A stretch of DNA of 64,000 bases. It comes from Bryobacteraceae bacterium. GTDB taxonomy: Bacteria > Acidobacteriota > Terriglobia > Bryobacterales > Bryobacteraceae. Below, piece by piece: positions 44,922 to 53,775 of the stretch. Under the pieces are notes generated by a model. It was not told where the DNA came from. It did not search any database and was given only the letters and a program-made list of their open reading frames with translations. Location: NCBI GenBank assembly GCA_026002855.1, contig BPGD01000001.1:3170001-3234000 (forward strand), read 5' to 3'. The position numbers and the translations under genes were made by a program. Within the stretch, counting starts at the first letter, position 1; each line of letters opens with the position of its first letter.

Positions 44922-45404
44922 ATGCGATTCAGGATTTCGATATCCGCAATTGCTCTCGCGGTGCTGTTTCTGGCCGGCTGCGGCGGCCCCGCTCCGGAGA
45001 AAAAGGCTGCGGCGACGCCGGTGAAAAAGAAGCCCGCCGTCTCCGATGAAACGCGCCGTTTCCCGTCGGAGGGACGCATCGAAGCAAAGGTCGTGGAGGA
45101 TCATATTCTCGGCAAGAACTTCCTCCCCGGGGGCACTCTCGTCCGTTACCGCAAGGGCAAACAGGAGTATGAGATGTTCCTGGTCCGGGCCTCAGTTCCC
45201 GAAGCGGCGGCGCTGATGCTTGTCGACTACAGGAAGCAGCTCGAAAATCCAAAATTGATCGCCCACTTCGGCGGTTACTACGGCAAGGACGGCGACAGGA
45301 TGGCGTTCGTCTTCGCCAAGGGCTCCTGGTTTGCCGGCGTCATCGGATTGCCGGAGAAAGAGGCGGATCTGGCCGCCCGCGAGCTGGCCGCCCGGCTGAA
45401 TTGA
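44922..45404 (+). CDS. Small lipoprotein of unknown function
   Basis: A 160-residue lipoprotein. The signal peptide ends in the lipobox LAGC, and a Pro/Lys-rich linker (PEKKAAATPVKKKPAVSD) follows. The folded part (YRKGKQEYEMFLVRASVPEA; FGGYYGKDGDRMAFVFAKGS; ADLAARELAARLN) has no named family I know. It is likely anchored to a membrane. TAGCAT ten bases before the ATG could be a -10 box giving a very short leader. Upstream lies a 6-base-pair hairpin (44877-44902) without T-tract. Confidence 0.75.
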   Translation: MRFRISISAIALAVLFLAGCGGPAPEKKAAATPVKKKPAVSDETRRFPSEGRIEAKVVEDHILGKNFLPGGTLVRYRKGKQEYEMFLVRASVPEAAALMLVDYRKQLENPKLIAHFGGYYGKDGDRMAFVFAKGSWFAGVIGLPEKEADLAARELAARLN

Positions 45405-45574
45405 GACCGGCGCCCTTCATCCTCGCTGATCACGGCAAACCCGCAGGAGGCGGAGCGGCTGGCGCTGCGCGGGCGCGGCGTAAAAAGTTTACTTGCCGGA
45501 GAGACGCTCCTCCCGCATACTAAATGCGTCGACGGGACTGGCGCCGGTCACTCCGGGGCCATCAGGGAGGGGCC

Positions 45575-46294
45575 ATGATCACCAACCATGTCTCCGGTAC
45601 GTCCGTGGACGAAGTCGCCGACGGCATCTACCGGATCTGCTCGCCGCTGGATGTGATTCCGGGCGGGTTCACGTTCAACTCGTATCTGATCGCCGACGAC
45701 GAGCCCGTGCTCTTCCACACAGGGTTCCGAAGGCTGTTTGCGTTGACGGCGGAGGCGGTGGCGGCCGTGATGCCCGTGGAGCGGCTCCGCTGGGTGGGAG
45801 GATCGCACTTTGAGGGCGATGAATACGGGGCCCTGAACGACTTCCTGGCCGCCGCGCCGGGCGCCGCGCCGTTTTCGAGCGAAATCGGCGCGCTGACGTC
45901 GGTGAGCGACCTTGCCGGGCTTGAAGCACGCGGACTTCAGGATGGAGAGTGGCTTTCCATCGGCCGCCGGCGCCTGAAGTGGCTGTACACGCCGCACGTG
46001 CCCCACGGGTGGGACTGCGGCATCCTGTTCGATGAACTCACCGGGACGCTGCTGTGCGGGGATCTCTTCACGCAGCCGGGGTCGTCCGCGCCGCCGGTGA
46101 CCGAGCATGAGGTGCTGACCGCGAGCGAGACGATGCGCGGGTTGCTCGACTACTACGCCCATGCGCGTGGCACGGCCGCCATACTGCAGCGCCTGGCGGG
46201 ACTCTCCCCGAGGCTGCTCGCCTGCCAGCACGGAAGCGCCTACCGGGGAGACGGGGCGTCGCTGCTGCGGGAGCTGGCTGCGCGGCTGGCCTGA
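45575..46294 (+). CDS. MBL-fold hydrolase related to flavodiiron ODP domains
   Basis: A 239-residue metallo-beta-lactamase-fold protein. Close to the start is ICSPLDVIPGGFTFNSYLIA, and the metal site reads VGGSHFEGDEYGALNDFLAA, similar to the HxExDH box of flavodiiron proteins but with Glu in the last position. Further ligands are likely in LYTPHVPHGWDCGILFDELT, TLLCGDLFTQPG and LLACQHGSAYRGDG. There is no flavodoxin domain. It may reduce oxygen or hydrolyse an unknown substrate. ATG 45575 with GGGAGGGG is preferred over an upstream ATG at 45524. Confidence 0.85.
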   Translation: MITNHVSGTSVDEVADGIYRICSPLDVIPGGFTFNSYLIADDEPVLFHTGFRRLFALTAEAVAAVMPVERLRWVGGSHFEGDEYGALNDFLAAAPGAAPFSSEIGALTSVSDLAGLEARGLQDGEWLSIGRRRLKWLYTPHVPHGWDCGILFDELTGTLLCGDLFTQPGSSAPPVTEHEVLTASETMRGLLDYYAHARGTAAILQRLAGLSPRLLACQHGSAYRGDGASLLRELAARLA

Positions 46295-46429
46295 GCTCCG
46301 GCCGCGTCTCGGGCGGGGGAATCGAAGCCCGAAAACATCTGGCTCCCGCACAGTGCGGATGGTATCCTGAACAATTGGGGCCGATCGCGCCCCGTACGCA
46401 TCGTTTCATTTCCAGGCAAGAGGTCAGCC

Positions 46430-47164
46430 ATGTCCGGACATTCCAAGTGGGCGACGATCAAGCACAAGAAAGCGGCCCTGGACGCCAAGCGCGGCAAGCT
46501 CTTCACGCGCCTCATCAAGGAAATCACCATCGCCGCGCGCAACGGCGGAGACCCTGACTCCAACCCCCGCCTTCGCACCGCGATCATGGCCGCCAAGGCG
46601 GTCTCGATGCCGGCCGACAACATCAAGCGCGCCATCCAGCGGGGCACGGGCGAAATCGAAGGCGGCGCCATCGAGGAAGTGATGTTCGAGGGCTACGGCC
46701 CCGGCGGCGTCGCCATCATGGTGGCCGCGGCCACCGACAACCGCAACCGCACCGTCAGCGAAATCCGGCACCTGTTTTCCAAGCACGGCGGCAACCTGGG
46801 CGAACTCGGCTCCGTGAGCTGGATGTTCGAGCGCAAGAGCCAGGTTCTCATCGAAAAAGACAAGGCCACCGAGGAGCGGCTGATGGAAATCGCGCTCGAA
46901 GCCGGCGCCGACGACGTGAAACTGGAGGGCGAGCACTGGGAGATCCTCTCCGCGCCGGAGGCCCATCACGCCGTTCTTGAAGCGCTCGAAAAGGCGGGTA
47001 TCCCCACCGTCTCCGCAGAAATCGGCATGATCCCGAAGAGCCTCATGGAGGTGGACCCGAAGCACCTGCCCGGCGTGATGAAGCTGCTGGAGGCGCTCGA
47101 AGATCACGACGACGTGCAGAACGTGTACACGAACGCCGACCTTGGCGATGAGACGGGCGAATAA
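46430..47164 (+). CDS. yebC: YebC/PmpR-family protein
   Basis: A 244-residue member of the TACO1/YebC group. N-terminal SGHSKWATIKHKKAALDAKR, then LFTRLIKEITIAARNGGDPD and NIKRAIQRGTGEIEGG are nearly invariant in the family; the C-terminal IGMIPKSLMEVDP is also typical. Members act as DNA-binding regulators or help ribosomes through stalling motifs. It is immediately before ruvC, a very common pairing. An AGGCAAGAGG site precedes the ATG. Confidence 0.96.
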   Translation: MSGHSKWATIKHKKAALDAKRGKLFTRLIKEITIAARNGGDPDSNPRLRTAIMAAKAVSMPADNIKRAIQRGTGEIEGGAIEEVMFEGYGPGGVAIMVAAATDNRNRTVSEIRHLFSKHGGNLGELGSVSWMFERKSQVLIEKDKATEERLMEIALEAGADDVKLEGEHWEILSAPEAHHAVLEALEKAGIPTVSAEIGMIPKSLMEVDPKHLPGVMKLLEALEDHDDVQNVYTNADLGDETGE

Positions 47165-47197
47165 GGCGGGGCAGCGCACCCGGGCCGTGGAGGGGCC

Positions 47198-47683
47198 GTG
47201 CGGATTCTGGGCATCGATTGCGGCAGCCAGGCGACCGGCTACGGCGTGATTGACACCGACGGCACGCGCCACCGCATGGTGGCCTGCGGAGCCATTCGGA
47301 CGGACGCGAACGACGAATTCTCCCTCCGCCTCAGAACCATTGGCGAGGCGCTGCGCCGGGTGATTGTTGAGTACGGCCCCGAGGAAGCGGCCGTCGAAGA
47401 CACCTTCACCGCGGAAAACGTGCGCAGCGCGCTGAAGCTGACGCACGTGCGCGGCGTGGCGCTGTTCATCTGCGCCGAGGCGGGCCTGCCCGTGGCTGCT
47501 TACCCTCCGGCGCAGGTGAAGCTCGCCGTCGTCGGCAACGGCCGCGCCGCCAAGCACCAGGTGCAGTGGATGACGCGCGTCCTGCTCGGATTGCAGGAAC
47601 CGCCCACCCCGCTCGATGCATCTGACGCTTTGGCAGTGGCCATCTGCCATGCCGCCCGCCGCTCGATCCCCGTGTCCTTATGA
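47198..47683 (+). CDS. ruvC: Holliday-junction endonuclease RuvC
   Basis: A 161-residue resolvase. The catalytic acidic residues lie in RILGIDCGSQATGYGVIDTD (Asp), AAVEDTFTAENVRSALKLTH (Glu), and LDASDALAVAICHAARR (Asp pair). It cuts four-way junctions symmetrically with RuvAB, which are not in the window. The GTG at 47198 is required to keep the first strand. Its TGA overlaps the next ATG. Confidence 0.95.
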   Translation: MRILGIDCGSQATGYGVIDTDGTRHRMVACGAIRTDANDEFSLRLRTIGEALRRVIVEYGPEEAAVEDTFTAENVRSALKLTHVRGVALFICAEAGLPVAAYPPAQVKLAVVGNGRAAKHQVQWMTRVLLGLQEPPTPLDASDALAVAICHAARRSIPVSL

Positions 47684-48333
47684 CCAGCCGCCTGCTTGCC
47701 CTGATTGCTGTGATCCCCGCACTGGCCGCCGACGGCCCGCGCCTCTTCTACTCAAAGACGTTCCCCGGCAGCAAGCCGCCCTACATGGAAGTCCGGCTGG
47801 ACCGCTCGGGACGGGGAGAATACCGCGAAGCCCCTGACGAGGAGTTTCCGGTGTTCTTCACCCTGCGCCCTGGGGAAACGGAGGCCGTCTGGCGTCTGGC
47901 CGAAAAGCTGGACCGCTTCCAGCGGCCGCTCGAGTCGGGCCTGAAGGTGGCGCGGCTGGGAGACAAGGTCCTGCGGTGGGAGCAGGGCGAAGAAAAGCAC
48001 GAGACAAAGTTCAACCACACGCTCGACCCGGACGGCCAGCTCCTGCATGACTGGTTTGAGCGGATGTGCGAGTCCGCCATCCTCCAGGCGAACCTCGAAC
48101 GCGCCGTGAAATACGATCGGCTGGGCGTCAATCAGGCGATTCTGCACATTGAAGCGGCGTGGGACAAAAAACGGCTGGTCGCCGTGGACCAGTTTGTGCC
48201 CCTGCTGAGGCGCGTGGCCGCCAATTCGTCCTATCTCAACATGGCGAGGGAGCGCGCCGAAAAACTGCTGGCGCTGTTCCAGGCCCGGGAACCCGCTGAC
48301 GCCACGCAGCCTGCGGCCGAGGGCAGGCAATGA
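47680..48333 (+). CDS. Exported protein of unknown function
   Basis: A 217-residue protein with a signal peptide (MTSRLLALIAVIPALAADG). The mature part has YMEVRLDRSGRGEYREAPDE, FFTLRPGETEAVWRLAEKL, GEEKHETKFNHTLDPDGQLL and a helical end. I do not recognise a family. The pattern, a short beta region and then long helices, hints at a soluble periplasmic protein. It overlaps both ruvC and the thioredoxin-like gene by ATGA, so expression is linked with them. Confidence 0.75.
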   Translation: MTSRLLALIAVIPALAADGPRLFYSKTFPGSKPPYMEVRLDRSGRGEYREAPDEEFPVFFTLRPGETEAVWRLAEKLDRFQRPLESGLKVARLGDKVLRWEQGEEKHETKFNHTLDPDGQLLHDWFERMCESAILQANLERAVKYDRLGVNQAILHIEAAWDKKRLVAVDQFVPLLRRVAANSSYLNMARERAEKLLALFQAREPADATQPAAEGRQ

Positions 48334-49676
48334 AGGGGCGCCGGCCGCAGGCCATCCCGGACGCGGAGCCGATGTCGGCAAGCCGACGGATCCGCCTTCC
48401 ACTGGCGAGGGCATTCGCCACCTTTCTGGCCGGCGCGGTCTTCGCCCTCGTGCAGCCGCCGCAGCCGCAGGCTGCGCCGAATGAGGAAGAAATCCTCGAG
48501 CAGGCTCTCGCTGATGCCGGCTCGAGCGTCGTCGATTACGCGCGCGCCATCGAGCGGCATCTGAAGCAGTTCCCGGATTCTCCAAAGCGCGCCGAATACG
48601 AGCGGATCCTCGCGCAGGCGGCTGTCGATCTGCGCGACCGGCGCTGGCTGCTGGAATATGGCGTGCGCGTGATCGAACGGGGCTCGCGCAGCATGCAGTT
48701 GCTGGATCAGGTGGCGCGCGCGCTGCTGGACAGCCCGCGCGCCGAAGACCAGGAGCGGGCGCTGAAATATGCCCGGCTTCTCGCCGCCGAGCTCGAATCC
48801 CAGCGGAAGGAGCAGCTCGCCGCGCCGTACCGGCCGATGCGGGGCCGGCGGCTGGATGAGACCGAGTACGCGCTGGCGCGCGCAAAGACGTTCGAGGCGC
48901 GGGCGCTGGCCAATCTCGGCAAACCGGCCGAGGCGCTCGAGGCCGCGCGCGCCGGCTGGCAGCTCTACCCCACCGTGGACAATGCGCGCGAACGGGCGCG
49001 GATCCTCGAACACGAGGGACGTTTCGCCGAGGCCCTGGAGGCATTCGCCGAATCGCTCGCCGTTGGCGCGGACCGAACCGGCGAGCCGAACCCGGCGCGG
49101 GACGGCGAACGGCTGGCGGCGCTCGCGCGCAGGGTGCACGGCGGCGAAACGGCCTTTGGCGCGGCGCTGCTGGCCGCCTACCGGCGCGTGGCCGCGCAGC
49201 AGGCGCAGCGCCTCGAACGCCTGAAGGCGTTTGATCCCAATTTCGGCGCGCGGGCCGTGCACGACTTCACGCTGACCTCCACCACTGGCGCCACCCTGCA
49301 TCTGGGCAGCCTCAAGGGGAAAGTGGTGGTCATCGACTTCTGGGCCACCTGGTGCGGACCGTGCCGTGCGCAGCACCCGTTGTACGAAGAAGTGCGCCGC
49401 CGCTTCCGCGGCCGGCACGACGTCGTGTTTCTTCCCGTGGCCACCGACGAGGACCGCGGTGTTGTGGCCCCGTTTCTGAAGGAGCAGAAGTGGGACCCGC
49501 TTTCCTGGTTTGATGACGGCCTGGGATCCCTGCTCCGTGTCAATGCCATTCCGACCACGGTCGTGCTCGACCGCGACGGCAACATCGTCAGCCGCATGAA
49601 CGGCTTCAACGGGGACCGCTTCGTCGATTTGCTTACCGGCCGGATCCGCGAGGCCCTCGGCGAGGAGGATCCGTGA
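48330..49676 (+). CDS. TPR-like protein with TlpA/ResA thioredoxin domain
   Basis: A 448-residue exported protein. A basic N-terminus with a hydrophobic stretch ([20 protein letters not shown]) is a signal peptide or anchor. Residues 60-300 are helical repeats ([40 protein letters not shown]). Residues 305-445 form the thioredoxin fold: [20 protein letters not shown], then [20 protein letters not shown] with the CGPC active site, and the cis-Pro in [19 protein letters not shown]. It likely reduces disulfides in the periplasm. An internal Met at 48372 is an alternative start. GTGA overlap with deoB. Confidence 0.88.
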   Translation: MKGRRPQAIPDAEPMSASRRIRLPLARAFATFLAGAVFALVQPPQPQAAPNEEEILEQALADAGSSVVDYARAIERHLKQFPDSPKRAEYERILAQAAVDLRDRRWLLEYGVRVIERGSRSMQLLDQVARALLDSPRAEDQERALKYARLLAAELESQRKEQLAAPYRPMRGRRLDETEYALARAKTFEARALANLGKPAEALEAARAGWQLYPTVDNARERARILEHEGRFAEALEAFAESLAVGADRTGEPNPARDGERLAALARRVHGGETAFGAALLAAYRRVAAQQAQRLERLKAFDPNFGARAVHDFTLTSTTGATLHLGSLKGKVVVIDFWATWCGPCRAQHPLYEEVRRRFRGRHDVVFLPVATDEDRGVVAPFLKEQKWDPLSWFDDGLGSLLRVNAIPTTVVLDRDGNIVSRMNGFNGDRFVDLLTGRIREALGEEDP

Positions 49677-50842
49677 GTTTCCGGCGCATTCTTCTGGTGG
49701 TCCTGGACAGCGTTGGCATCGGCGCCATGCCGGACTGGCGCGAGTTCGGCGACGACATGCCCGGTGATACCCTCGGCCACTGCGCCGAACTGCGCCCGTT
49801 GCGCCTCCCGAACTTCGAGCGTCTCGGGCTCGCCAACATCCGCCCGTTCGCGCACCTCCGGCCGGCCGAGGCGCCCGCGGCCTCCTACGGCCGCTCCGCG
49901 TTGGCCTCGCCCGGCAAAGACACCACCACCGGCCACTGGGAACTGGCCGGAATCATTCTGCAAAAGCCCTTTCCGCTCTACCCGAACGGATTTCCCGGGG
50001 AATTGATCCGTGAATTTGAGCGGCGCATCGGCCGCGGCGTTCTGGGCAACAAACCCGCCTCGGGAACCGAAATCATCCGGGAACTGGGCGAAGAACATAT
50101 TCGCACCGGAAAGCCGATCGTCTATACCTCCGCCGATAGCGTGTTTCAGATCGCCGCTCACGAAGAAGTAATTCCACTCGAAGAGCTCTACCGGATCTGC
50201 GAAATCGCCCGGGACCTGCTGCGCGGCGAGCACGAGGTGGGGCGCGTGATTGCCCGGCCCTTCATTGGCCGCCCCGGCGCTTTCGTCCGCACGGCCAACC
50301 GCCACGACTATGCCGTTCCGCCTCCCCAGGGCATGCTTCTGGACCGGCTGGCGGAAAAGGGCGTCCCGGTGATCGGCGTCGGAAAAATCGCCGATATTTT
50401 CCTCGGACGCGGCATTCATCATTCCTTCAAGACAAAAAATAATGCCGAAGGAATGGAGAAAATTCTTGCGGCCATGCGCCAGTTTGACAAGGGCCTGATT
50501 TTCGCCAACCTCGTTGATTTTGACATGCTCTATGGGCACCGCAACGACCCCGAGGGCTATTCGCGGGCGCTCGAAGAGGTGGACGCCTGGCTGCCTTCGC
50601 TCGAATCGGCCCTTCAGCCGGACGACTTGGTCATCCTGACCGCCGACCACGGCTGCGATCCGGTGACGCCCTCCACCGACCACAACCGCGAATACGTGCC
50701 GCTGCTCGTCTTCGGTCCGCGCGCCCGGCGCGGTGTGGCGCTCGGCACGCGCGCCTCACTGGCCGATACGGGCCAGACGATCGCGGAAACGTTCTCGGTC
50801 TCGGTTCCCGCAGGCGAGAGTTTTCTCGCCATGATCCGGTAG
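49673..50842 (+). CDS. deoB: Phosphopentomutase
   Basis: A 389-residue alkaline-phosphatase-superfamily mutase that interconverts ribose 1- and 5-phosphate. Metal-binding sequence at the start is [20 protein letters not shown]; the phospho-accepting Thr is in [52 protein letters not shown] and [20 protein letters not shown] supply further ligands. Complete length. The start is GTG, which overlaps the stop of the upstream gene. It ends 98 bases from the convergent cobA; that gap shows no clear terminator. Confidence 0.96.
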   Translation: MSFRRILLVVLDSVGIGAMPDWREFGDDMPGDTLGHCAELRPLRLPNFERLGLANIRPFAHLRPAEAPAASYGRSALASPGKDTTTGHWELAGIILQKPFPLYPNGFPGELIREFERRIGRGVLGNKPASGTEIIRELGEEHIRTGKPIVYTSADSVFQIAAHEEVIPLEELYRICEIARDLLRGEHEVGRVIARPFIGRPGAFVRTANRHDYAVPPPQGMLLDRLAEKGVPVIGVGKIADIFLGRGIHHSFKTKNNAEGMEKILAAMRQFDKGLIFANLVDFDMLYGHRNDPEGYSRALEEVDAWLPSLESALQPDDLVILTADHGCDPVTPSTDHNREYVPLLVFGPRARRGVALGTRASLADTGQTIAETFSVSVPAGESFLAMIR

Positions 50843-50940
50843 TTGCTTGCTTACGTTTCTGCCGTGCCGGAATCACCGGAGCTGGATGCCGCCTTTGCGG
50901 CCAGGGGGTTCCGTGAGCAGGGCCGGGGCGGCCCGGCGCA

Positions 50941-51705
50941 TCAGGCGTGCGCCGGGGCCACAGCAGGAAGTGTTGTGGCGAGCCCCAGAAGCAGCTCGCG
51001 CACACGGACGACTTCGCCCACGACCATCACCGCGGGACTGGACACATCCACCAGTCCAGCCGCCACACTGGCCAGGTCCGCAGTGACGGTGCGCTCCGCC
51101 GGAAGTGTCGCGTTCTCGACAAACGCTACGGGCTCTTCCGGCATGCGGCCGGCGGCGATGAGCGCTGCGGCGATCGAGGCGCGGCGCGCCACGCCCATCA
51201 GGATGATCAGCGTGTCAACTCCGGCCAGCGCCGCCCAGTCCGTGCCTTCGGGTTCGCAGCAATGCCCGGTGACGACCGCGAAACTCCGCGCCACGCCCCG
51301 GAACGTCGGCGGAATGCCGGCCAGCGCCGGAGCTGCCAGCGCCGAGGAAATACCCGGCACGATCTCGACGTCCCAGCCCCGTTCCCGCAGCCAAACCCAC
51401 TCCTCGGCGCCGCGACCAAACACCATGGGATCGCCGCCCTTCAGCCGGACCACGTGGCGAAACCGGCGCGCATATCGGTCCAGATCCTCAAGAATTTTCT
51501 GCTGGATTTCTTCCTGCCGGCCGTGTTCTTTTCCGGCGCCTTCGAGGATGGCGCCCGGGCGCGCCAGGGCAAGCACTTCGGCCGACACCAGCCGGTCGTA
51601 AAGCACGACATCGGCCACGGCCAGCGCCTCGCAGGCGCGAACCGTCAACAGATCCCTGCGTCCGGGGCCGGCGCCCACGATCCAGATTTTCGACGTCGTC
51701 TTCAT
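50941..51705 (-). CDS. cobA: Uroporphyrinogen-III C-methyltransferase
   Basis: A 254-residue SAM-dependent enzyme making precorrin-2, the first step from uroporphyrinogen III to siroheme. Signature segments are IWIVGAGPGRRDLLTVRACE, VVLYDRLVSAEVLALARPGA, and RHVVRLKGGDPMVFGRGAEE, with the SAM-binding VEIVPGISSALAAPALAGIP. It is the stand-alone form, separate from the dehydrogenase that E. coli fuses in CysG. ATGA overlap with the tauE gene; last gene of the cys operon. Confidence 0.94.
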   Translation of the reverse strand: MKTTSKIWIVGAGPGRRDLLTVRACEALAVADVVLYDRLVSAEVLALARPGAILEGAGKEHGRQEEIQQKILEDLDRYARRFRHVVRLKGGDPMVFGRGAEEWVWLRERGWDVEIVPGISSALAAPALAGIPPTFRGVARSFAVVTGHCCEPEGTDWAALAGVDTLIILMGVARRASIAAALIAAGRMPEEPVAFVENATLPAERTVTADLASVAAGLVDVSSPAVMVVGEVVRVRELLLGLATTLPAVAPAHA

Positions 51706-52460
51706 CGCGCGAGGCTCCTCACGCCGTCCCACACGAGATGGGATCCAAGGTAAAGGAGAACCAGCGTGAGCACGGTGCGAAACGGCCGCGCCGGAAGCAG
51801 CGTCGCCAGCCACGCGCCCGCCAGCGCGCCGGGGATTCCGCCGAGGCAGAGCGCGCGGAACACGGCGTGGTCCACGTTGCCGGCGGCCAGATGCATGGAG
51901 CCGGCCGCAGCGGCCAGCCCGAGTCCGAAAACAAGATCCGTGCCGACGACGGCCGCCGGGGCAAGCCGCGTGCACTGCATCAGCGCGAGATTGCCCAGCG
52001 CGCCGGCGCCGGCCGATGAGAACCCGACTTCCAGTCCGATGGGCGCGCCGATCGCGGCCAGCCAGGCGCGCCGACGTGCCCCTGCGGAGGCGCGGCCCGG
52101 ACGCAGCGTACGGCACAGGCTCACCAGCGCAAGAGCCACCACGGTGGCCCCCACGCCGACCAGCACCGCAGGCCGCAGATGGGAGGCGCGCATGGCGCTG
52201 TGCAGCCGGACGCCGGCCCACGCTCCCGGAAACCCGCCCGCCAGCATCAGCGCCGCTGCCCGCCAGTCCACGGCCCGGCGCAGGACGTAAACCGGCGCCG
52301 CCAACAGCTTTACCACGGTGACAAACAGCAGCGCCGTCCCGACGGCGGCCGCCGGTTCCAGGCCGAAGAGGAGGATCAGCACCGGCGTCATCAGGACGCC
52401 GCCGCCGACCCCTGTCAGCCCCACCGCCAGCGCCACGAGAAATCCGGCCAGACTCATCAT
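51702..52460 (-). CDS. TauE/SafE-family sulfite/organosulfonate transporter
   Basis: A 252-residue membrane protein with about eight spans. The TauE pattern is MSLAGFLVALAVGLTGVGGG then VLMTPVLILLFGLEPAAAVG, repeated in the second half as FSSAGAGALGNLALMQCTRL and GTDLVFGLGLAAAAGSMHLA. Some members export sulfite. In the middle of a sulfate assimilation operon it may bring in sulfate or sulfonates or relieve sulfite build-up. It overlaps both neighbours by ATGA. The double Met start is kept at 52460. Confidence 0.9.
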   Translation of the reverse strand: MMSLAGFLVALAVGLTGVGGGVLMTPVLILLFGLEPAAAVGTALLFVTVVKLLAAPVYVLRRAVDWRAAALMLAGGFPGAWAGVRLHSAMRASHLRPAVLVGVGATVVALALVSLCRTLRPGRASAGARRRAWLAAIGAPIGLEVGFSSAGAGALGNLALMQCTRLAPAAVVGTDLVFGLGLAAAAGSMHLAAGNVDHAVFRALCLGGIPGALAGAWLATLLPARPFRTVLTLVLLYLGSHLVWDGVRSLAR

Positions 52461-53128
52461 GGCCGGGGCTCCCGGTCGAAGGTGTGAATGCCGCACTCGA
52501 GCTTCGCACCACCCCAGCGGCCCGAGCGCGGGTTGTCTGGATCGGCGGGCTTTGCCGTGCACGGCTGGCATCCGATGCTCACGTAGCCCTTTTCGTAAAG
52601 CGGCAGCAGCGGGATATCGTTGGCCGTGCAGTAGGCCAGGACGTCGCGCCACGTCCAGAAGGCCAGCGGATTCAGCTTTACGATCGGGCGGCCGGACGGC
52701 AGCCGGTGGGTCTCTTCGATTTCCAGCGCCGCACGCGTTGGCGACTGCTGGCGCCGCAGCCCGGTGATCCAGAGACGGTACGGCTCCAGGCCTTCCAGCA
52801 GCGGCTCGACTTTCCTCATCCGGCAGCAGCGGTTCGGGTCCGTCTGATACAGAAGCCCGAAGCCCGCTTCCTGCTCGGCGACGGAGATTCGCGCGCGCAG
52901 GTTCACCAGCCTCAGGCCCCACTCGGCGGCCACTCGGTCGCGGTAGGCGAGCGTTTCCGGGAAATGGTAGCCGGTGTCCAGAAACAGCACCGGCAGGTCC
53001 GGCCGGAGCTGGCGCGCCAGGTGCAGCACAGCCATGTCCTCGGCCTGGAAACTGCACGTCAGGCAGGCATCCGGATAATGGGCCAGCGCCTGGCGCAGCG
53101 CATCGCGGGCCTGGTCGAGCACGTTCAT
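52457..53128 (-). CDS. cysH: Adenylyl-sulfate reductase, [4Fe-4S] type
   Basis: A 223-residue reductase producing sulfite. The nucleotide site includes ACLTCSFQAEDMAVLHLARQ and FLDTGYHFPETLAYRDRVAA. Four cysteines arranged as DPNRCCRMRKVEP and SIGCQPCTAKP are the iron-sulfur ligands that mark the APS-using branch; E. coli-type PAPS reductases lack them. The catalytic Cys is in AKLECGIHTF. The substrate is therefore probably APS rather than PAPS, which matches the loss of a working APS kinase in the CysN gene. ATGA overlaps on both sides. Confidence 0.95.
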   Translation of the reverse strand: MNVLDQARDALRQALAHYPDACLTCSFQAEDMAVLHLARQLRPDLPVLFLDTGYHFPETLAYRDRVAAEWGLRLVNLRARISVAEQEAGFGLLYQTDPNRCCRMRKVEPLLEGLEPYRLWITGLRRQQSPTRAALEIEETHRLPSGRPIVKLNPLAFWTWRDVLAYCTANDIPLLPLYEKGYVSIGCQPCTAKPADPDNPRSGRWGGAKLECGIHTFDREPRP

Positions 53129-53775
53129 GCCGCGTCCTCCTTGTGCGCAAGGATGAGGTTTTCGATTACGGTCCTGGCCTCGCCGCGGCGGCCGCTCCGG
53201 AGCAGCTCGAGGGCGGGCGAATCAGCGATCCGGTACCAGAGCTTTCTCCGAACGGAAAAGTCCCGGAACCGCGACGAAATAACGGGCCGGAATTCTGCGG
53301 CCAGATCCAGAAATTCGGCGTATTCCTCGTCAAATAGGGTAGCCAGTTTTTCACGAATGCGGACTGCAAGCGCCGGGCATTTTCCGCCTGTGGAAACGGC
53401 AAGGACAAGGCTCCCCTGGCGATGAACCGAGGGCAGCAGGAACCGGCAGCGGGGCGGATCATCGGCGGCGTTGAACAGCGCCCCGGCCGCCTCGGCGGCC
53501 TCTGCGAAGGCGGCATTGGCGGCCGGGTCGGCCAGCGTGCTGATCACCAGCCGGAACGCCTTCACGTCTTCCGGCACGGGCCGGCGCCGCCGCCATTCGA
53601 ACGCCCCCTCTCCGGCGCGGGCGCGCAGGACCGGTGTCGCCTCTTCGCTGATCAGCACGAGCCGCGCGCCTGTTTTTTCGAACAGGCGCACCTTCTCTTC
53701 GGCCATCGGACCGCCGCCGAGCACCGCGCACGGCCAGCCGCGCAGGTCGAGCATGACCGGAAACAGCGCGTTCAT
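53125..53775 (-). CDS. Precorrin-2 dehydrogenase/sirohydrochlorin ferrochelatase
   Basis: A 216-residue protein equal to the N-terminal half of CysG. The NAD-binding PVMLDLRGWPCAVLGGGPMA and EEKVRLFEKTGARLVLIS are at the start, with NAADDPPRCRFLLPSVHRQG and LVLAVSTGGKCPALAVRIRE typical of the siroheme-forming domain. It converts precorrin-2 to siroheme, the cofactor of the sulfite reductase encoded just upstream. The methyltransferase half is the separate cobA. The 5' ATG overlaps the reductase stop. Confidence 0.93.
   Translation of the reverse strand: MNALFPVMLDLRGWPCAVLGGGPMAEEKVRLFEKTGARLVLISEEATPVLRARAGEGAFEWRRRRPVPEDVKAFRLVISTLADPAANAAFAEAAEAAGALFNAADDPPRCRFLLPSVHRQGSLVLAVSTGGKCPALAVRIREKLATLFDEEYAEFLDLAAEFRPVISSRFRDFSVRRKLWYRIADSPALELLRSGRRGEARTVIENLILAHKEDAA

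Noticed and set aside
50843-50940. Terminator between deoB and cobA
   Set aside because: Only short GC-rich self-complementary words are present, with no T-tract on either strand.
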